From NCBI RefSeq assembly GCF_900108335.1, contig NZ_FNVT01000005.1:1-64000 (forward strand): a stretch of 64,000 nt of DNA, read 5' to 3'. Below are positions 16,028 to 25,886 of the stretch, piece by piece; within the stretch, counting starts at the first letter, position 1, and each line of letters starts with the position of its first letter. The translations under genes and the position numbers were made by a program. This DNA is from Nonomuraea solani. GTDB taxonomy: Bacteria > Actinomycetota > Actinomycetes > Streptosporangiales > Streptosporangiaceae. The notes below the pieces were generated by a model. That model saw only the letters and a list, made by a program, of their open reading frames with translations, was not told where the DNA came from and ran no database searches.

Positions 16028-16917
16028 GAGAGGCCGTCCCGGGCGACGAGGGAGTGGGAGAGTGCCGCCACGCTGCCGGCCAGGACCGCCAAGGCCACCG
16101 CCGGCGCGATCGTCGCCGCCGGGTTGAGTCCCAGGCCTTGGAGGTTCTCGCGGAGCATGGCGGCCCAGTCCGGCGCGGGCGGCGCAGGCCCGAAGCCGAG
16201 GACGTTGAGCGCGGCGGCGAGTTGCACGGCCAGCACCAGTCGCTGGCCGAGGTCCGCGCAGACGAGCCCGGCGTGCGCGGGGAGGACCTCGCGCAGTAGT
16301 ACGGTGCCACCCGGCTCCCCCCGGGACAGTGCCGCCTCGACGTAGCCCGTGTGCCTCGCCGCGGCCGTGGCGTCGGCGACCACTCGCAGGGTCAGCGGCG
16401 TGCCGCCCAGAACGGTGCCGGCGATCACCGCCACGGGACCGGGCAACGCCACCACCGCGAGCAGCGCGAGCAACAGCAGGGGCAGGGCCAGCAGCAGGTC
16501 GGCGGCCCCGGCGACGGCGCGCCCGAGCCGTCCGCGGCTCCAGCCCACCCAGAGCCCGCCCGCCACCCCCAGAGCCGACGCCGTCAACGCGGCGGCCAGC
16601 GAGGTCAGGGTCAGGTCCCGGCCACCGGCCAGGACCCTGGCGAGCACGTCCCTGCCCAGCGCATCGGCACCAAAGGGCAGTCCCGATGCGACCCCCGCCC
16701 ATGGGGGCGCGACTATCGCGGCCGGGTCGTGCCAGGCCATCACCTCACCACCGAGCGCGACCAGGAGCACAACGCCGGACAAGCCCCCGAAGACGAATAC
16801 GGCAGGCGAACGGCGTTTGGCCGGCGGGGATCCGTCCTGTTCGGCACTGCGCGCCGGAATCGACCCGTCCGCCGTACCCCCTGCCCGCTTCAGGAGAGAG
16901 CCGTTCGCACGCTTCAT
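16024..16917 (-). CDS. ABC importer permease, DppC/NikC type
   Basis: This 297-residue membrane protein has a cytosolic N-terminal segment, a first membrane helix (AVFVFGGLSGVVLLVALGG), and after it the typical DppC-family sequence PFGADALGRDVLARVLAGGR followed by further hydrophobic segments. The EAA-like loop region is around EAALSRGEPGG. Its ATG overlaps the stop of the DppB-type gene (ATGA) and its stop overlaps the ATPase start, so the transporter is translated as a coupled set. The likely substrate is the metal-loaded product of this cluster or a metal-opine or peptide complex, inferred from position. Confidence 0.85.
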   Translation of the reverse strand: MKRANGSLLKRAGGTADGSIPARSAEQDGSPPAKRRSPAVFVFGGLSGVVLLVALGGEVMAWHDPAAIVAPPWAGVASGLPFGADALGRDVLARVLAGGRDLTLTSLAAALTASALGVAGGLWVGWSRGRLGRAVAGAADLLLALPLLLLALLAVVALPGPVAVIAGTVLGGTPLTLRVVADATAAARHTGYVEAALSRGEPGGTVLLREVLPAHAGLVCADLGQRLVLAVQLAAALNVLGFGPAPPAPDWAAMLRENLQGLGLNPAATIAPAVALAVLAGSVAALSHSLVARDGLS

Positions 16918-17861
16918 GGGCGGGCTGCCTTGGAGGGTCGGCGTGGGGCGACAGCGTCGGCTGCGAGGAGACCGGCGACCACAACCGCCGCGGCCAGCAG
17001 GGCGACGCTCTGGACGACCGGCACGTCCCTTGTGGAGACGGCGGTGACCAGCAACTCCCCCAGCCCCGCCAGCCCGAACAGGGTCTCCGCCACGGCCGCG
17101 CCCGCCACCAGCCCACCGAGAGTCACGGCAAGGAGGCGGGTGGCGGGCGCGGCGATCATCGGCAGCACGTACCGGAACGCGATGGTGGCCGATGACAGGC
17201 CGCGCAGTTCGGCGTCACCCACATAGGGCCGGACCACCACGTCCGCGATCGCCCCGCGGAGCAGGGCGGCACCATATGCGGCGATCGGCAGCGCGAGCGT
17301 GAGCACGGGAAGCACCAGCAGATCGGGCCGGCTCCAGGGAGGTTCTCCGGCGGGCAACATCGACACCGGCGGAAACAGCCCCCAGGCCGCGGACAGCCAG
17401 GCCACCAGCGCAGCGGCCACCACGGTCTGCGGAAGTGCCGCGCCCGCCACGATCAATGCGTTCGCCGTGGGCCGCAGCCACCTGGGTCCCCTCACGGCGG
17501 CCCACGCCAGGGTCGCCGTGAGGGGGACGCTGACCGCCAGCGCCGCCACGGTGAGGGTGAGCGTCACGCCGGCCCGCTCCGCGACCAGTTCGCCGATCGG
17601 CCGCCCGGTGATGAGCGAGACTCCCGGATCTCCGGTCAGCACCCCCGACAGCCAGTCCAGGTAGCGGACGTGCAGGGAACGGTCCAGCCCCTGCTCCGCC
17701 CTCAGCCGAGCGAGCTCCTCGGGAGTGGCACGACCGCCAGCGATGAGGTCCGCCGCGTCCCCCGGCAGCGCCGCCGTGCACAGGAAGATCACCGCTGAGG
17801 CGGCCGCCATCAGCAGTACGCTCTTGGCCAGTGCACGGCCCGGCCACGGCATCCGGCGCAT
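16914..17861 (-). CDS. ABC importer permease, DppB/NikB type
   Basis: This 315-residue membrane protein begins MRRMPWPGRALAKSVLLMAA. It has the periplasmic-side motif LRAEQGLDRSLHVRYLDWL and GVSLITGRPIGELVAERAG, characteristic of the DppB family, then five further membrane helices including LGGLVAGAAVAETLFGLAGLG. It forms the channel together with the DppC-type partner. The start codon follows the stop of the binding-protein gene with a single intervening base. Confidence 0.85.
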   Translation of the reverse strand: MRRMPWPGRALAKSVLLMAAASAVIFLCTAALPGDAADLIAGGRATPEELARLRAEQGLDRSLHVRYLDWLSGVLTGDPGVSLITGRPIGELVAERAGVTLTLTVAALAVSVPLTATLAWAAVRGPRWLRPTANALIVAGAALPQTVVAAALVAWLSAAWGLFPPVSMLPAGEPPWSRPDLLVLPVLTLALPIAAYGAALLRGAIADVVVRPYVGDAELRGLSSATIAFRYVLPMIAAPATRLLAVTLGGLVAGAAVAETLFGLAGLGELLVTAVSTRDVPVVQSVALLAAAVVVAGLLAADAVAPRRPSKAARP

Positions 17862-17862
17862 C

Positions 17863-19404
17863 TCAGCCGTCCAAGCTCACCTGGTCGATGAACGCCGAGG
17901 CGAAGCCGATCCCCTCAGGTACGCCGCTCAGCCCTGCCTTGGCCAGGTCGAGCCGATCGCTGAGGGCCCAGATCGCGTAACCACCCTGCTCGCGGAGCCT
18001 GACCTGCAGATCGCCCAGGAGCCCGCGCCGCTTGGCGTCGTCCGGCTCGGCCAGGGCCCTGTCAAGGTCGGCCGACCAGGTACGGTCCTTCCATGCCGTC
18101 TCGTTGGTGGGAGAGTCGGGTGTGAGCGTCACTCTCACCACATCGAGAAAGTGGATGCCGCCCAGGTAGCTGAGGTAGAAGGGCTTGCGGGCGTAGACGG
18201 CGGAGAAGTAGGTGTCGGCCGGCTCCACGGCCACCTTCACCCGCATCCCGATCTCGGCGAGTTGCTGGGAGATCAGCGTGGCGGCACTGTCCATGCCCGG
18301 GTAGGCCGTGGTGGTGTGCAGCGTGAGTTCGACGCCGCCGGCGAGGCCGGCATCCGCCATCAGTTTCCTGGCCTGGGCGAGGTCGCGGGTGGGCTGTGCC
18401 AGGTTCGGCGGGCTGGTCGGGTCTTTGGGGGTGATGAGGTCGTTGCCGACTTCACCGTAGCCGAGGAAGACGGTGTCCAGGAGCTGTTGCCGGTCGAGGG
18501 CGAGCCGGACGGCCTCGCGTACCCGGAGGTCGTCGAAGGGCTTGGTGTCCATGCGCATGACCAGCGGGTACAGAGTGGCCCCCGGCCGGCGGAGCAGGCG
18601 TACCGCGCTGTTGCCCTCCTGCTGCTTGGCCAGCGTGGCGGGCACGCCCCCGGCCAGGTCGACCTGGCCGGACAGCAGCGCCTGGGCGCGCGCCTGCGGA
18701 TCGGGGACGGCGCGTACCTCGATGGTCTTGGCGGGCGGCTTGGGACCCCACCAGGTGTCGTTCCGCTCGTACACCACCGCTTGTGCCCCGCCCTTGTTCG
18801 TCGGGCGGAACGGGCCGGAGCCCGGGACCGGCTTGCCGAAGTCGTCACTCCCCTCCGGCACGACGAACGTCGCGCCCTCCAGCGCCTTGCCGACCTCGGC
18901 GTAGGGCTTCCTGGTCGTCAGCTCGAAGGTGGTGTCGTCGATCGCCTTGGAGGCGTCAAGGTCGAACATGGCCATGCGGCCGAAGTTCTCCGCCTCCTTC
19001 TTGCCCATCCGGCGCAGTGAGAACAGCGCGTCGGCCGCCTTGACCTGGCGACCGTCGGAGAAGGTGGCGTCGCCACGGATGGTGATGCGCCACCTGGTCA
19101 GGGTGGTGTCGGGCCGCCACTCGGTGGCCAGGCGCGGCTTGGTGGCGCCGTCGGCGCCGGGAACGGTGAGGACGTCATAGGTCAGGGCCATCCTGACCAC
19201 GTCGCTCTCTCCGGGCAGCAGGCCGTGCGGGTCGGTGACGGCGTTGGACGGCGAGCCGGGAGCGGCGTAGCGCACGATGTCCGTGGCGACCGGCTGGGAA
19301 GCGGTGCCGGTCGACGCGGTGCCGGGCGCGGTCCCGGAACAGCCCGCCAGGAGGGTGACCGCAGTGACGACCGCCGCCGATCGGCGGCGGAGTTGGGAAT
19401 GCAT
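17863..19404 (-). CDS. Solute-binding lipoprotein, DppA/NikA/CntA family (SBP family 5)
   Basis: This protein of about 513 residues has a lipoprotein signal (RRRSAAVVTAVTLLAGCSG, lipidated Cys in LLAGC). The mature part carries the family-5 features RWRITIRGDATFSDGRQVKA, PGSGPFRP and RVREAVRLALDRQQLLD. It captures the substrate outside the membrane for the adjoining permeases. I prefer ATG 19404 with GAGAAAGG upstream. A TTG at 19419 overlapping the PKS/NRPS stop (TTGA) is possible. Its place directly after the synthase, inside the operon with a Zur-like box, suggests uptake of the zinc-metallophore complex. Dipeptide or nickel transport cannot be excluded by sequence alone. Confidence 0.85.
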   Translation of the reverse strand: MHSQLRRRSAAVVTAVTLLAGCSGTAPGTASTGTASQPVATDIVRYAAPGSPSNAVTDPHGLLPGESDVVRMALTYDVLTVPGADGATKPRLATEWRPDTTLTRWRITIRGDATFSDGRQVKAADALFSLRRMGKKEAENFGRMAMFDLDASKAIDDTTFELTTRKPYAEVGKALEGATFVVPEGSDDFGKPVPGSGPFRPTNKGGAQAVVYERNDTWWGPKPPAKTIEVRAVPDPQARAQALLSGQVDLAGGVPATLAKQQEGNSAVRLLRRPGATLYPLVMRMDTKPFDDLRVREAVRLALDRQQLLDTVFLGYGEVGNDLITPKDPTSPPNLAQPTRDLAQARKLMADAGLAGGVELTLHTTTAYPGMDSAATLISQQLAEIGMRVKVAVEPADTYFSAVYARKPFYLSYLGGIHFLDVVRVTLTPDSPTNETAWKDRTWSADLDRALAEPDDAKRRGLLGDLQVRLREQGGYAIWALSDRLDLAKAGLSGVPEGIGFASAFIDQVSLDG

Positions 19405-19415
19405 GGGAACCTTTC

Positions 19416-22400
19416 TCAAAGTCGCGCCAGCGCCCTGTCGAGCGCGGCGTTGATCAACCGGGCCACGGCGGGCAGCACAGGAGGGTGCAGCAGGCCGTAG
19501 TGATGGGCGTCGACTCCAGCGACCTCGATGGGCCCGGCCAGGGAGCGTCCCCAGCCGAGGTCGGGCCGGCCCGGCGGGGTGTCGTCGACGCCCATCCCGA
19601 TGCCGGAGTTGCGGGGTGACAACCGTTCCGCCCGGATCAGCAACGTGGCCGTGTCCGGGTCGGCCAGCCGCCGTGGAGTGTGGGCGGCCAGCGCCCGCAG
19701 GTGCCTGGCGAACACGGCCACACGCCCCGCCAGGTTCTCGCCGCGGCCCAGCAGCCGGTGCTCGCGCAGCCGGTCGGCGACCGCGGCCATGCGCCCTTCC
19801 GCAGGTACGTCACCGATGCTCAGGTCGATGCCGAGGTAGGCTTCCAGGGCGTGCAGGTGCCGTACCGTCACCTCCCATTCGACCTCGGCCGCGTCGCTGC
19901 CTGGAACCTCTCGGATGAGCGCGGGATCGTTGGAGTCGAGCATCGCCAGCAGCGCGGTGTGCCGGCCGCCGGCGTGGAGCAGCCGGGCCATTTCCTGGGC
20001 CACGGTGCCGCCCATCGACCAGCCGCCCAGCAGCCAAGGGCCCGCTCCCGGGCCGCCGGAGGCGTCGATCGCCCGCACGTACTGCTCGGCGATGCCCTCG
20101 ACCGTCTCGGGTCCGGGCCCGTACGCGCCCGCCAGCTCGGGGTCGGCCAGTGCCACGACGTCCACGCGGAGGTCCAGCAGCCGGGACAGCTCGGCGTAGC
20201 ACAGCACGTCCCCGCCCGAGGGGTGGGCGAGGTACAGCGTGGGGCGGGTCGCTCCGCCCGGCTCGGCGCGCAGCGGCAGCACGATGTCCCGCACCGGGCC
20301 GGCCTCGACCACCGCTCGCGGGGCCGGTTTGCGGTGGGCGGGCGGTGCGGCGTCGTCGGAGAGGGCCGGGACGGCGAGCGGAGGCTCGGGCCGGGTCCAT
20401 GCCTCGGCCGACGTGGCAAGCTCGCGCACCCGTGCCACGTGCTCGGCGATCGCCGCCTCCAGCTCGTCGCCGGGCAGGACGCCGTCCAGCGCGTCCCATT
20501 GCAGCCGCAGCTCGCCGTCGTGTTCGAGCACCTGGTGGTCGAGCCAGGTCTGCGGAGTCTGCGAGACCGCGTACACCTGCTCTCCGGCCCACTCCAGGTT
20601 GCCGCCGCCGTCCACCATGTCCGTGATGCCGAGCGCGCTGGTGAACACCACGGGCACCGGCCGCACCTCCCCCGTCCTTGCGGCCTGCTCCGCGAGCACA
20701 TCCAGTGCGGAGAAGCCGCGGTGGTCGAGGTCGTCGAACATCCTGGCCTGGGTGGCGGCCGCCCGCTCGACGAAGCCGGCGGCGGGCTCGGCGGGGACCT
20801 CGTGCAGCAGCAGGGAGGTGAAGTCACCGACGACCCGATCGACGTGCGGATGGATGGCCGGACGGTCGAAGAGGGTCAGCGTCACGCAGAATCCCGCCGA
20901 TCCAGACCAACGGGCCAGTACGTCGGCGTAGACGGTCAGCAGCGCCGCCGCCGGGGTGACCCGGTGCCGGGCGGAGGCCTCCCTGAGTGCCGCCCATTCC
21001 TCGCGGGCCAGCCGCGCGGAGCGCCGTACGAACCTGGGAGGCGTCCCGCCCGGGTCGTGAACCGGCAGGTGGGGCGGGCCAGGGAGCGTGTCGAGGCGAC
21101 CGCGCCAGTAGGTCGCGGCGCGGTCGTCACGCCGTCGCTCCAGGGCGGCCGCGCAGGCCGCCGGGTGCAGATCCAACGGTGGTAGCGGGGCACCAGGGTT
21201 CTGGTAGAGGGCGTGCAGCTCGGACTCGATGATCCACCAGCTGGCGGCGTCGCAGATGAGCACGTCGACTCCGATGAACAGCCTGATCACGTCTCCGGGC
21301 AACCGGGCCGCCTGGATCTGTGCCAGCGGCCAGCGGTCGGGCGGGCCGGGCTTGGTGGACAGCTTTTCCCGCAGAACGGCCAGCCGTTCCGCCCTGCGGC
21401 TCTCCGTCGTCGAGGTCAGGTCGTGCGCCCGGATTCGGTACCGCGGCAGGTTGTCCAGCACGCGCAGCCGTCCCTCGGGTGTCGCCACGGCACGGAGCAT
21501 GGGGTGGCGGGCCACGACCTGGTTCCACGCCTCCTCGAAGCGGTTGAGGTCCAGGCCGTGGCAGTCGTACTCGAGGAAGAAGTGGCAGGGCAGCTCCCCC
21601 CACTGGTAGCCGCCGTCCCGCCCGATCCAGTAGGCGTGCTGGACTCGTGTCATCGCGAAGGTGCCGTCGCCGTCCACGGCGTCCTCCTCCGGCGTGATCT
21701 CCGGATTCGGGTACGGCTGCGAGCCCGCCGATTCGATCAGCTTGGCGATGCCCGCCACGGTGGGTGAGGCCAGCAGGTCCCGCATGCCCGGCTGGACGCC
21801 GAAGCGTTCGCCCAGCGCGGCCAGCATCCGCACGCCCAGCAGGGAGTGGCCGCCGAGCGCGAAGAAGTCGGCGTTGGGATCGGTCACCGGGATGCCGAAC
21901 AGCTCCGACCACAACTCGGTCACAGCCCGCTCGGCCGGAGACAGGCGCGCCACGTCGCCGCCGGTGGCCACGATCTGTCTCGGCTTCCCTGCCGCGATGA
22001 TGCGCGGGTTGAGATCGGTCGCGGCGACCGACACGATCGGGGGCACAATGCCCGACTCGCGTGCTGCCAGCAGCCGGTCCAACGCGTTGGTACCGGTGGC
22101 CGCGTCGAGCGCGTCGGCGAGGACGACGGTGGCCTCGGCACCGTCCTCGGCCACCCGCCAACCGTCCCAGACCGCGCTGACCCACTGGGTGACGCCGGGC
22201 GCCGCGAGGCCGAGCGCGTCCATCGCGGCGTTGGCCGCCGCGTAGGGGCCCATTCCGACACCACCCACCAGAGTGGTCACCGAGGACATGAGGAGCACCG
22301 TCCGGGGACGGCGCTCCGCCGGCAGCGCGGCGATCGCGTCCTTGAGCGCGAGCACTCCCCCGGCCTTGGCCCGCACATGCGCGGCCGCTTGGCCGAGGTC

Positions 22401-25400
22401 TAGCGACCGCAGCGGATCCAGCCGTGTCCCCGCGACCACGCCGGCCGCATGGACGATGAGCTCAATGGGTTCGCCGGCGGAGAGTTCCTCGATCAGGGCC
22501 GAGGTCGCGGCAAGGTCGGCGGCGTCACAAGCCCGCACGTCCACACCGGCCTCGGCGAGCGCGGTTCCCCGGCGACCCGCCGTACGCGATGTGACGACCA
22601 CCCGATGCCCGCGTGCGGCCAGATGCCGGGCGAACAACTGCCCGACCGCCCCAAGCCCACCGGTGATCAGCACGGTGCCGGTCCGCTTGGCGCTCCGTCC
22701 GGTGCGGGCTGGGCTCCAAGGCGCCAAGCGACGTCGCCACCTGGTTGCGCCGCGCAGTGCGGTTTCGGTTCCTGTCCCTTCTTCGCTCGTGAGGGCGCCG
22801 AGCTCACGCAGCACGGCATCCGCCTCGGCGGCGGGGCCGGCCGGCTTGCCCAGATCGAACGTGGCCCATCGCAACCCGGGCTGCTCCTGACCGAGCACTC
22901 GCGGGAGCACGCGGACGGCCGCCTGAGCCGGGTCGGGTGATGCGTCGCCACCGACCTGCTCGCCATGCCGGGTGACCAAGAGCAGACACGGCTGCTCGGC
23001 CTGCTCGGCCGCCACGGATGCGACCTCACCGAACGCGAGCACGGCAGCGATGACGGCGTCGGCGTCCGGCTCGGCGGCCCGCGCATCGCCGTCCCCCGTC
23101 GCCACCGCGACCAGTCCGGTCAAGGGCTCGTCGGAAGCCGTGAGATCGGCCGCCTCCAGCCGGGCACGCAGCTCCTCCGCCAACCCGCCGGTCCCGGTCA
23201 CGGCCCAGCGGCCGGCCGAGACCGGCTCCGGTTCGGCGGGGAGGACCTGGCTCCAGACCGGAACCTGGAGCGGCTCATCCGCATCGACCTCCACGGACGT
23301 GCCGGAAGGAGGAGGGTCGATCCACAAGCGGCGGCGCTGGAAGGCGTATCCGGGCGCGTGCACCCGCCGCCGACCGGCCGCGGACAGTGCGGCGAGGTCC
23401 ACGGGCCGGCCGTGGGCCCACAGTACGCCGACCGCCTGCCGCACAGTCGCCGGCTCCGGCTCGTCCGGCACCAGCGTGGCCAGGACCGACCGCAGGCCGG
23501 GCAGGCTGTTCCTGCGGGCGAGGGCGGACAGTGTGGTTCCCGGCCCGACCTCCACGAGCAGGGTGTCTTCCTCGGAGCCGAGTGCCGCCCGCAATGCCTG
23601 CGCGAACCGTACGGGCTCGCGCAGTTGCCGCCTCCAGTGACCGCTATGCGCCAACTCGGCGCCGATCGAGGCGCCGGTGACCGTGCTGAACACGGGCACG
23701 GTGGGGGCGCCGCCCGTCAGCCCCGCCAGTGCCGCGCCCAGTCCAGGCAGTTCCGGCTCCATCAGCCGGGAGTGCATCGCGGCGTCCACCCGCAACCGGG
23801 TGCCCGTGATGTGACGTCGGCGCAGCTCATCCGCCAGCCGGTCGACGGCCGCTGCGGGCCCGGACACCACGCAGGCGGCCGGGGCGTTGACGGCGGCGAG
23901 GTCGAGGTCGGGATGGTGCGACAGCAGCTCGCGTACCTCGTCCTCGCCGAGCGGCACGGCGAGCATCGAGCCGTCACCGGCGGCTCTTGCGGCGGCGGCG
24001 CAGCGGGCGGCGACCAGCTTGGCGGCCTCGGGCAGCGGCAGCGCGCCACTCACCGCCGCGGCCGTGCACTCGCCCAGGCTGTGCCCGACGAAGGCGTCGG
24101 GCACAATGCCCCAGGACGTGAGCAGCCGCGCCGCTCCATACGACACGGCGAAGATGGCCGGCAATCCGAAGCCGGGGTCGCGGACGCGCGCCTCGTTGAT
24201 TGCCGGGTCCATGCAATCACGGACGTCGGCGCTCAGCAGCGGGCGCAGCAGCGCCGCGCACTCGTCGACGGCCTGGGCGAAGACCGGCTCGTCACGGTAG
24301 AGCCCGCCGCCCATCCCGGGATACGCGCTCCCGGCGCCAGGAAAGGCGAACACCAGGCGCGGACCGGCCGCCTTGACCGGCGTCGCCGCAGCCAGCCCGG
24401 ACCTGCCCACGCCCGCGACCCGGTAGACCAGCTCGGAACGTCCTTTCGCCAGCGTGTAGGCGAGATCGGCCTCGTCGGGTTCGGCTCGGGACACGAGAGC
24501 ACGGGCGGTCCCGGCCGCCGCCTCAGGTGTGGCGGCCGAGACGGCCAGCAACTGGGGCCGCGGGTCGGCAAGGAGGGGCGGACGATGCGGGGCCGGCCCG
24601 AGCACGGCGTGACAGTTGGTCCCGCCGATGCCGAACGAGCTGACTCCGGCCAGTGAAGGAGTGTCCCACTCCCGGGTCTCGGCGATCACCTCGAACGGTG
24701 ACCCCTCCAGGCCGAGCAGCGGGTTGAGCGGATGGGCGTGCAGCGACGCGGGCAGCACCCGGTGCTGTACAGCCAGGACGGCCTTGATGAACGAGGCGAT
24801 GCCGGCGGCCGAGTTCGCGTGGCCGATGTTGCCCTTCACCGAGCCGAGCCCACACCACGCCGGTCCGGTGTCGCCGAACACCCGCCGCAACGCGGCCACC
24901 TCGATGGGATCGCCCAGCGCGGTGGCGGTGCCGTGCGCCTCGACGAGACCGATCTCGCGCGGCGACGCACCGGCCACCGCGAGCGCTTCGGCCACCGCCC
25001 GAGCCTGGCCTCGCAGCGACGGCGCGGTGAACCCGGCCTTGTCGGCCCCGTCGTTGTTCACCGCCGAGCCGTGCAGCACGGCGAGAACCGGGTCGCCGTC
25101 GGCCAGCGCGTCGTCCAGGCGGCGCAGCACCACCACGCCCGCGCCCTGGGTGTAGACGATGCCGGTGCCGTCCGCGCTGAACGGCCTGATCGTCCCGTCC
25201 GCCGCGTACACGCCGCCTGCGACGTGCACGTACCCCTGGCCCTGCGGCACGATCAGCGACACTCCGCCCGCGAGCGCGGTGTCGCACTCGCCGGACAGCA
25301 GCGACTGCGCGGCCAGGTGCACGGCGACCAGCGAGGTCGAGCAGCTCGATGCCACCGCCACCGCGGGACCTGTCAGGTTCAGCCGGTAGGCCGTCTGCAG

Positions 25401-25886
25401 CGGAAGGTAGTCGGCCTGGGTGGAGATCGCCGTCTGCAGGCTGCCGAGCGGGTCCCGTCCGGCGCCGGTCGGGTTCCACCGGCCGGCGAGGTTGCTCGCC
25501 AGGTAGGCGCTCTGCATGGCGCCGGCGAAGACGCCGACCGCGCCTGCTCCGCGTCCGCCGCCGTGACCGGCGTGCTCCAGCGCGTGCCAGGAGCATTCGA
25601 GGAAGAGGCGTTGCTGGGGGTCGAGCAGGGCCGCCTCGGCGTCGCTGAACCCGAACGGCTCGGGGTCGAAGTCCGCCTGCCCCTCGATGAGTCCGCCCAC
25701 GGGGACGAAGCCGGGGTGTGCCCGTAGCCTGCCTGGCACGCCGCGGGCGGCCAGCTCGTCGTCGGTGAACCTGGTCAGCCCTTCGCGGCCATCCCGCAAC
25801 AACTCCCAGTACGCTTCGGCGTCAGGCGCGCCGGGAAAGCGGCAGGCCAGGCCGACGACGGCGATCCGGTGCTGCGCGGCGGTCAT
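19416..25886 (-). CDS. Hybrid PKS/NRPS: KS-AT-KR-ACP-Cy-TE (HMWP1-like)
   Basis: The protein has 2156 residues. The KS (about 1-425) has Cys182 in ASSCSTSL, then EAHGTATALGDP and NIGHANSAAG. The AT (about 515-820) has GHSLGE, but the specificity segment reads VDAAMHS, neither a clean HAFH nor YASH. The KR (about 1020-1200) has GGLGAVG and Tyr in GPYAAANAAMDAL. The ACP (about 1260-1335) has Ser in LGGHSLLG. The heterocyclization domain (about 1360-1790) carries the DxxxxDxxS motif as DVLICDAAS. The thioesterase (about 1875-2156) has GWSMGG and a His in DAHHYG. The order matches yersiniabactin HMWP1 minus both MTs and minus the PCP between Cy and TE. The MTs occur free-standing, and a spare PCP occurs in the protein at 31017. 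Its ATG overlaps the NRPS stop at 25883. It likely extends the chain with malonate, adds the last ring and releases the product. Confidence 0.92.
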   Translation of the reverse strand: MTAAQHRIAVVGLACRFPGAPDAEAYWELLRDGREGLTRFTDDELAARGVPGRLRAHPGFVPVGGLIEGQADFDPEPFGFSDAEAALLDPQQRLFLECSWHALEHAGHGGGRGAGAVGVFAGAMQSAYLASNLAGRWNPTGAGRDPLGSLQTAISTQADYLPLQTAYRLNLTGPAVAVASSCSTSLVAVHLAAQSLLSGECDTALAGGVSLIVPQGQGYVHVAGGVYAADGTIRPFSADGTGIVYTQGAGVVVLRRLDDALADGDPVLAVLHGSAVNNDGADKAGFTAPSLRGQARAVAEALAVAGASPREIGLVEAHGTATALGDPIEVAALRRVFGDTGPAWCGLGSVKGNIGHANSAAGIASFIKAVLAVQHRVLPASLHAHPLNPLLGLEGSPFEVIAETREWDTPSLAGVSSFGIGGTNCHAVLGPAPHRPPLLADPRPQLLAVSAATPEAAAGTARALVSRAEPDEADLAYTLAKGRSELVYRVAGVGRSGLAAATPVKAAGPRLVFAFPGAGSAYPGMGGGLYRDEPVFAQAVDECAALLRPLLSADVRDCMDPAINEARVRDPGFGLPAIFAVSYGAARLLTSWGIVPDAFVGHSLGECTAAAVSGALPLPEAAKLVAARCAAAARAAGDGSMLAVPLGEDEVRELLSHHPDLDLAAVNAPAACVVSGPAAAVDRLADELRRRHITGTRLRVDAAMHSRLMEPELPGLGAALAGLTGGAPTVPVFSTVTGASIGAELAHSGHWRRQLREPVRFAQALRAALGSEEDTLLVEVGPGTTLSALARRNSLPGLRSVLATLVPDEPEPATVRQAVGVLWAHGRPVDLAALSAAGRRRVHAPGYAFQRRRLWIDPPPSGTSVEVDADEPLQVPVWSQVLPAEPEPVSAGRWAVTGTGGLAEELRARLEAADLTASDEPLTGLVAVATGDGDARAAEPDADAVIAAVLAFGEVASVAAEQAEQPCLLLVTRHGEQVGGDASPDPAQAAVRVLPRVLGQEQPGLRWATFDLGKPAGPAAEADAVLRELGALTSEEGTGTETALRGATRWRRRLAPWSPARTGRSAKRTGTVLITGGLGAVGQLFARHLAARGHRVVVTSRTAGRRGTALAEAGVDVRACDAADLAATSALIEELSAGEPIELIVHAAGVVAGTRLDPLRSLDLGQAAAHVRAKAGGVLALKDAIAALPAERRPRTVLLMSSVTTLVGGVGMGPYAAANAAMDALGLAAPGVTQWVSAVWDGWRVAEDGAEATVVLADALDAATGTNALDRLLAARESGIVPPIVSVAATDLNPRIIAAGKPRQIVATGGDVARLSPAERAVTELWSELFGIPVTDPNADFFALGGHSLLGVRMLAALGERFGVQPGMRDLLASPTVAGIAKLIESAGSQPYPNPEITPEEDAVDGDGTFAMTRVQHAYWIGRDGGYQWGELPCHFFLEYDCHGLDLNRFEEAWNQVVARHPMLRAVATPEGRLRVLDNLPRYRIRAHDLTSTTESRRAERLAVLREKLSTKPGPPDRWPLAQIQAARLPGDVIRLFIGVDVLICDAASWWIIESELHALYQNPGAPLPPLDLHPAACAAALERRRDDRAATYWRGRLDTLPGPPHLPVHDPGGTPPRFVRRSARLAREEWAALREASARHRVTPAAALLTVYADVLARWSGSAGFCVTLTLFDRPAIHPHVDRVVGDFTSLLLHEVPAEPAAGFVERAAATQARMFDDLDHRGFSALDVLAEQAARTGEVRPVPVVFTSALGITDMVDGGGNLEWAGEQVYAVSQTPQTWLDHQVLEHDGELRLQWDALDGVLPGDELEAAIAEHVARVRELATSAEAWTRPEPPLAVPALSDDAAPPAHRKPAPRAVVEAGPVRDIVLPLRAEPGGATRPTLYLAHPSGGDVLCYAELSRLLDLRVDVVALADPELAGAYGPGPETVEGIAEQYVRAIDASGGPGAGPWLLGGWSMGGTVAQEMARLLHAGGRHTALLAMLDSNDPALIREVPGSDAAEVEWEVTVRHLHALEAYLGIDLSIGDVPAEGRMAAVADRLREHRLLGRGENLAGRVAVFARHLRALAAHTPRRLADPDTATLLIRAERLSPRNSGIGMGVDDTPPGRPDLGWGRSLAGPIEVAGVDAHHYGLLHPPVLPAVARLINAALDRALARL

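Noticed and set aside
16028..16702. N-terminal extension of the double ATPase frame
   Set aside because: It overlaps the permease coding region in another frame, is Arg/Gly-rich and contains no ABC motif. GTG 16027 with a 4-bp overlap is the natural start.
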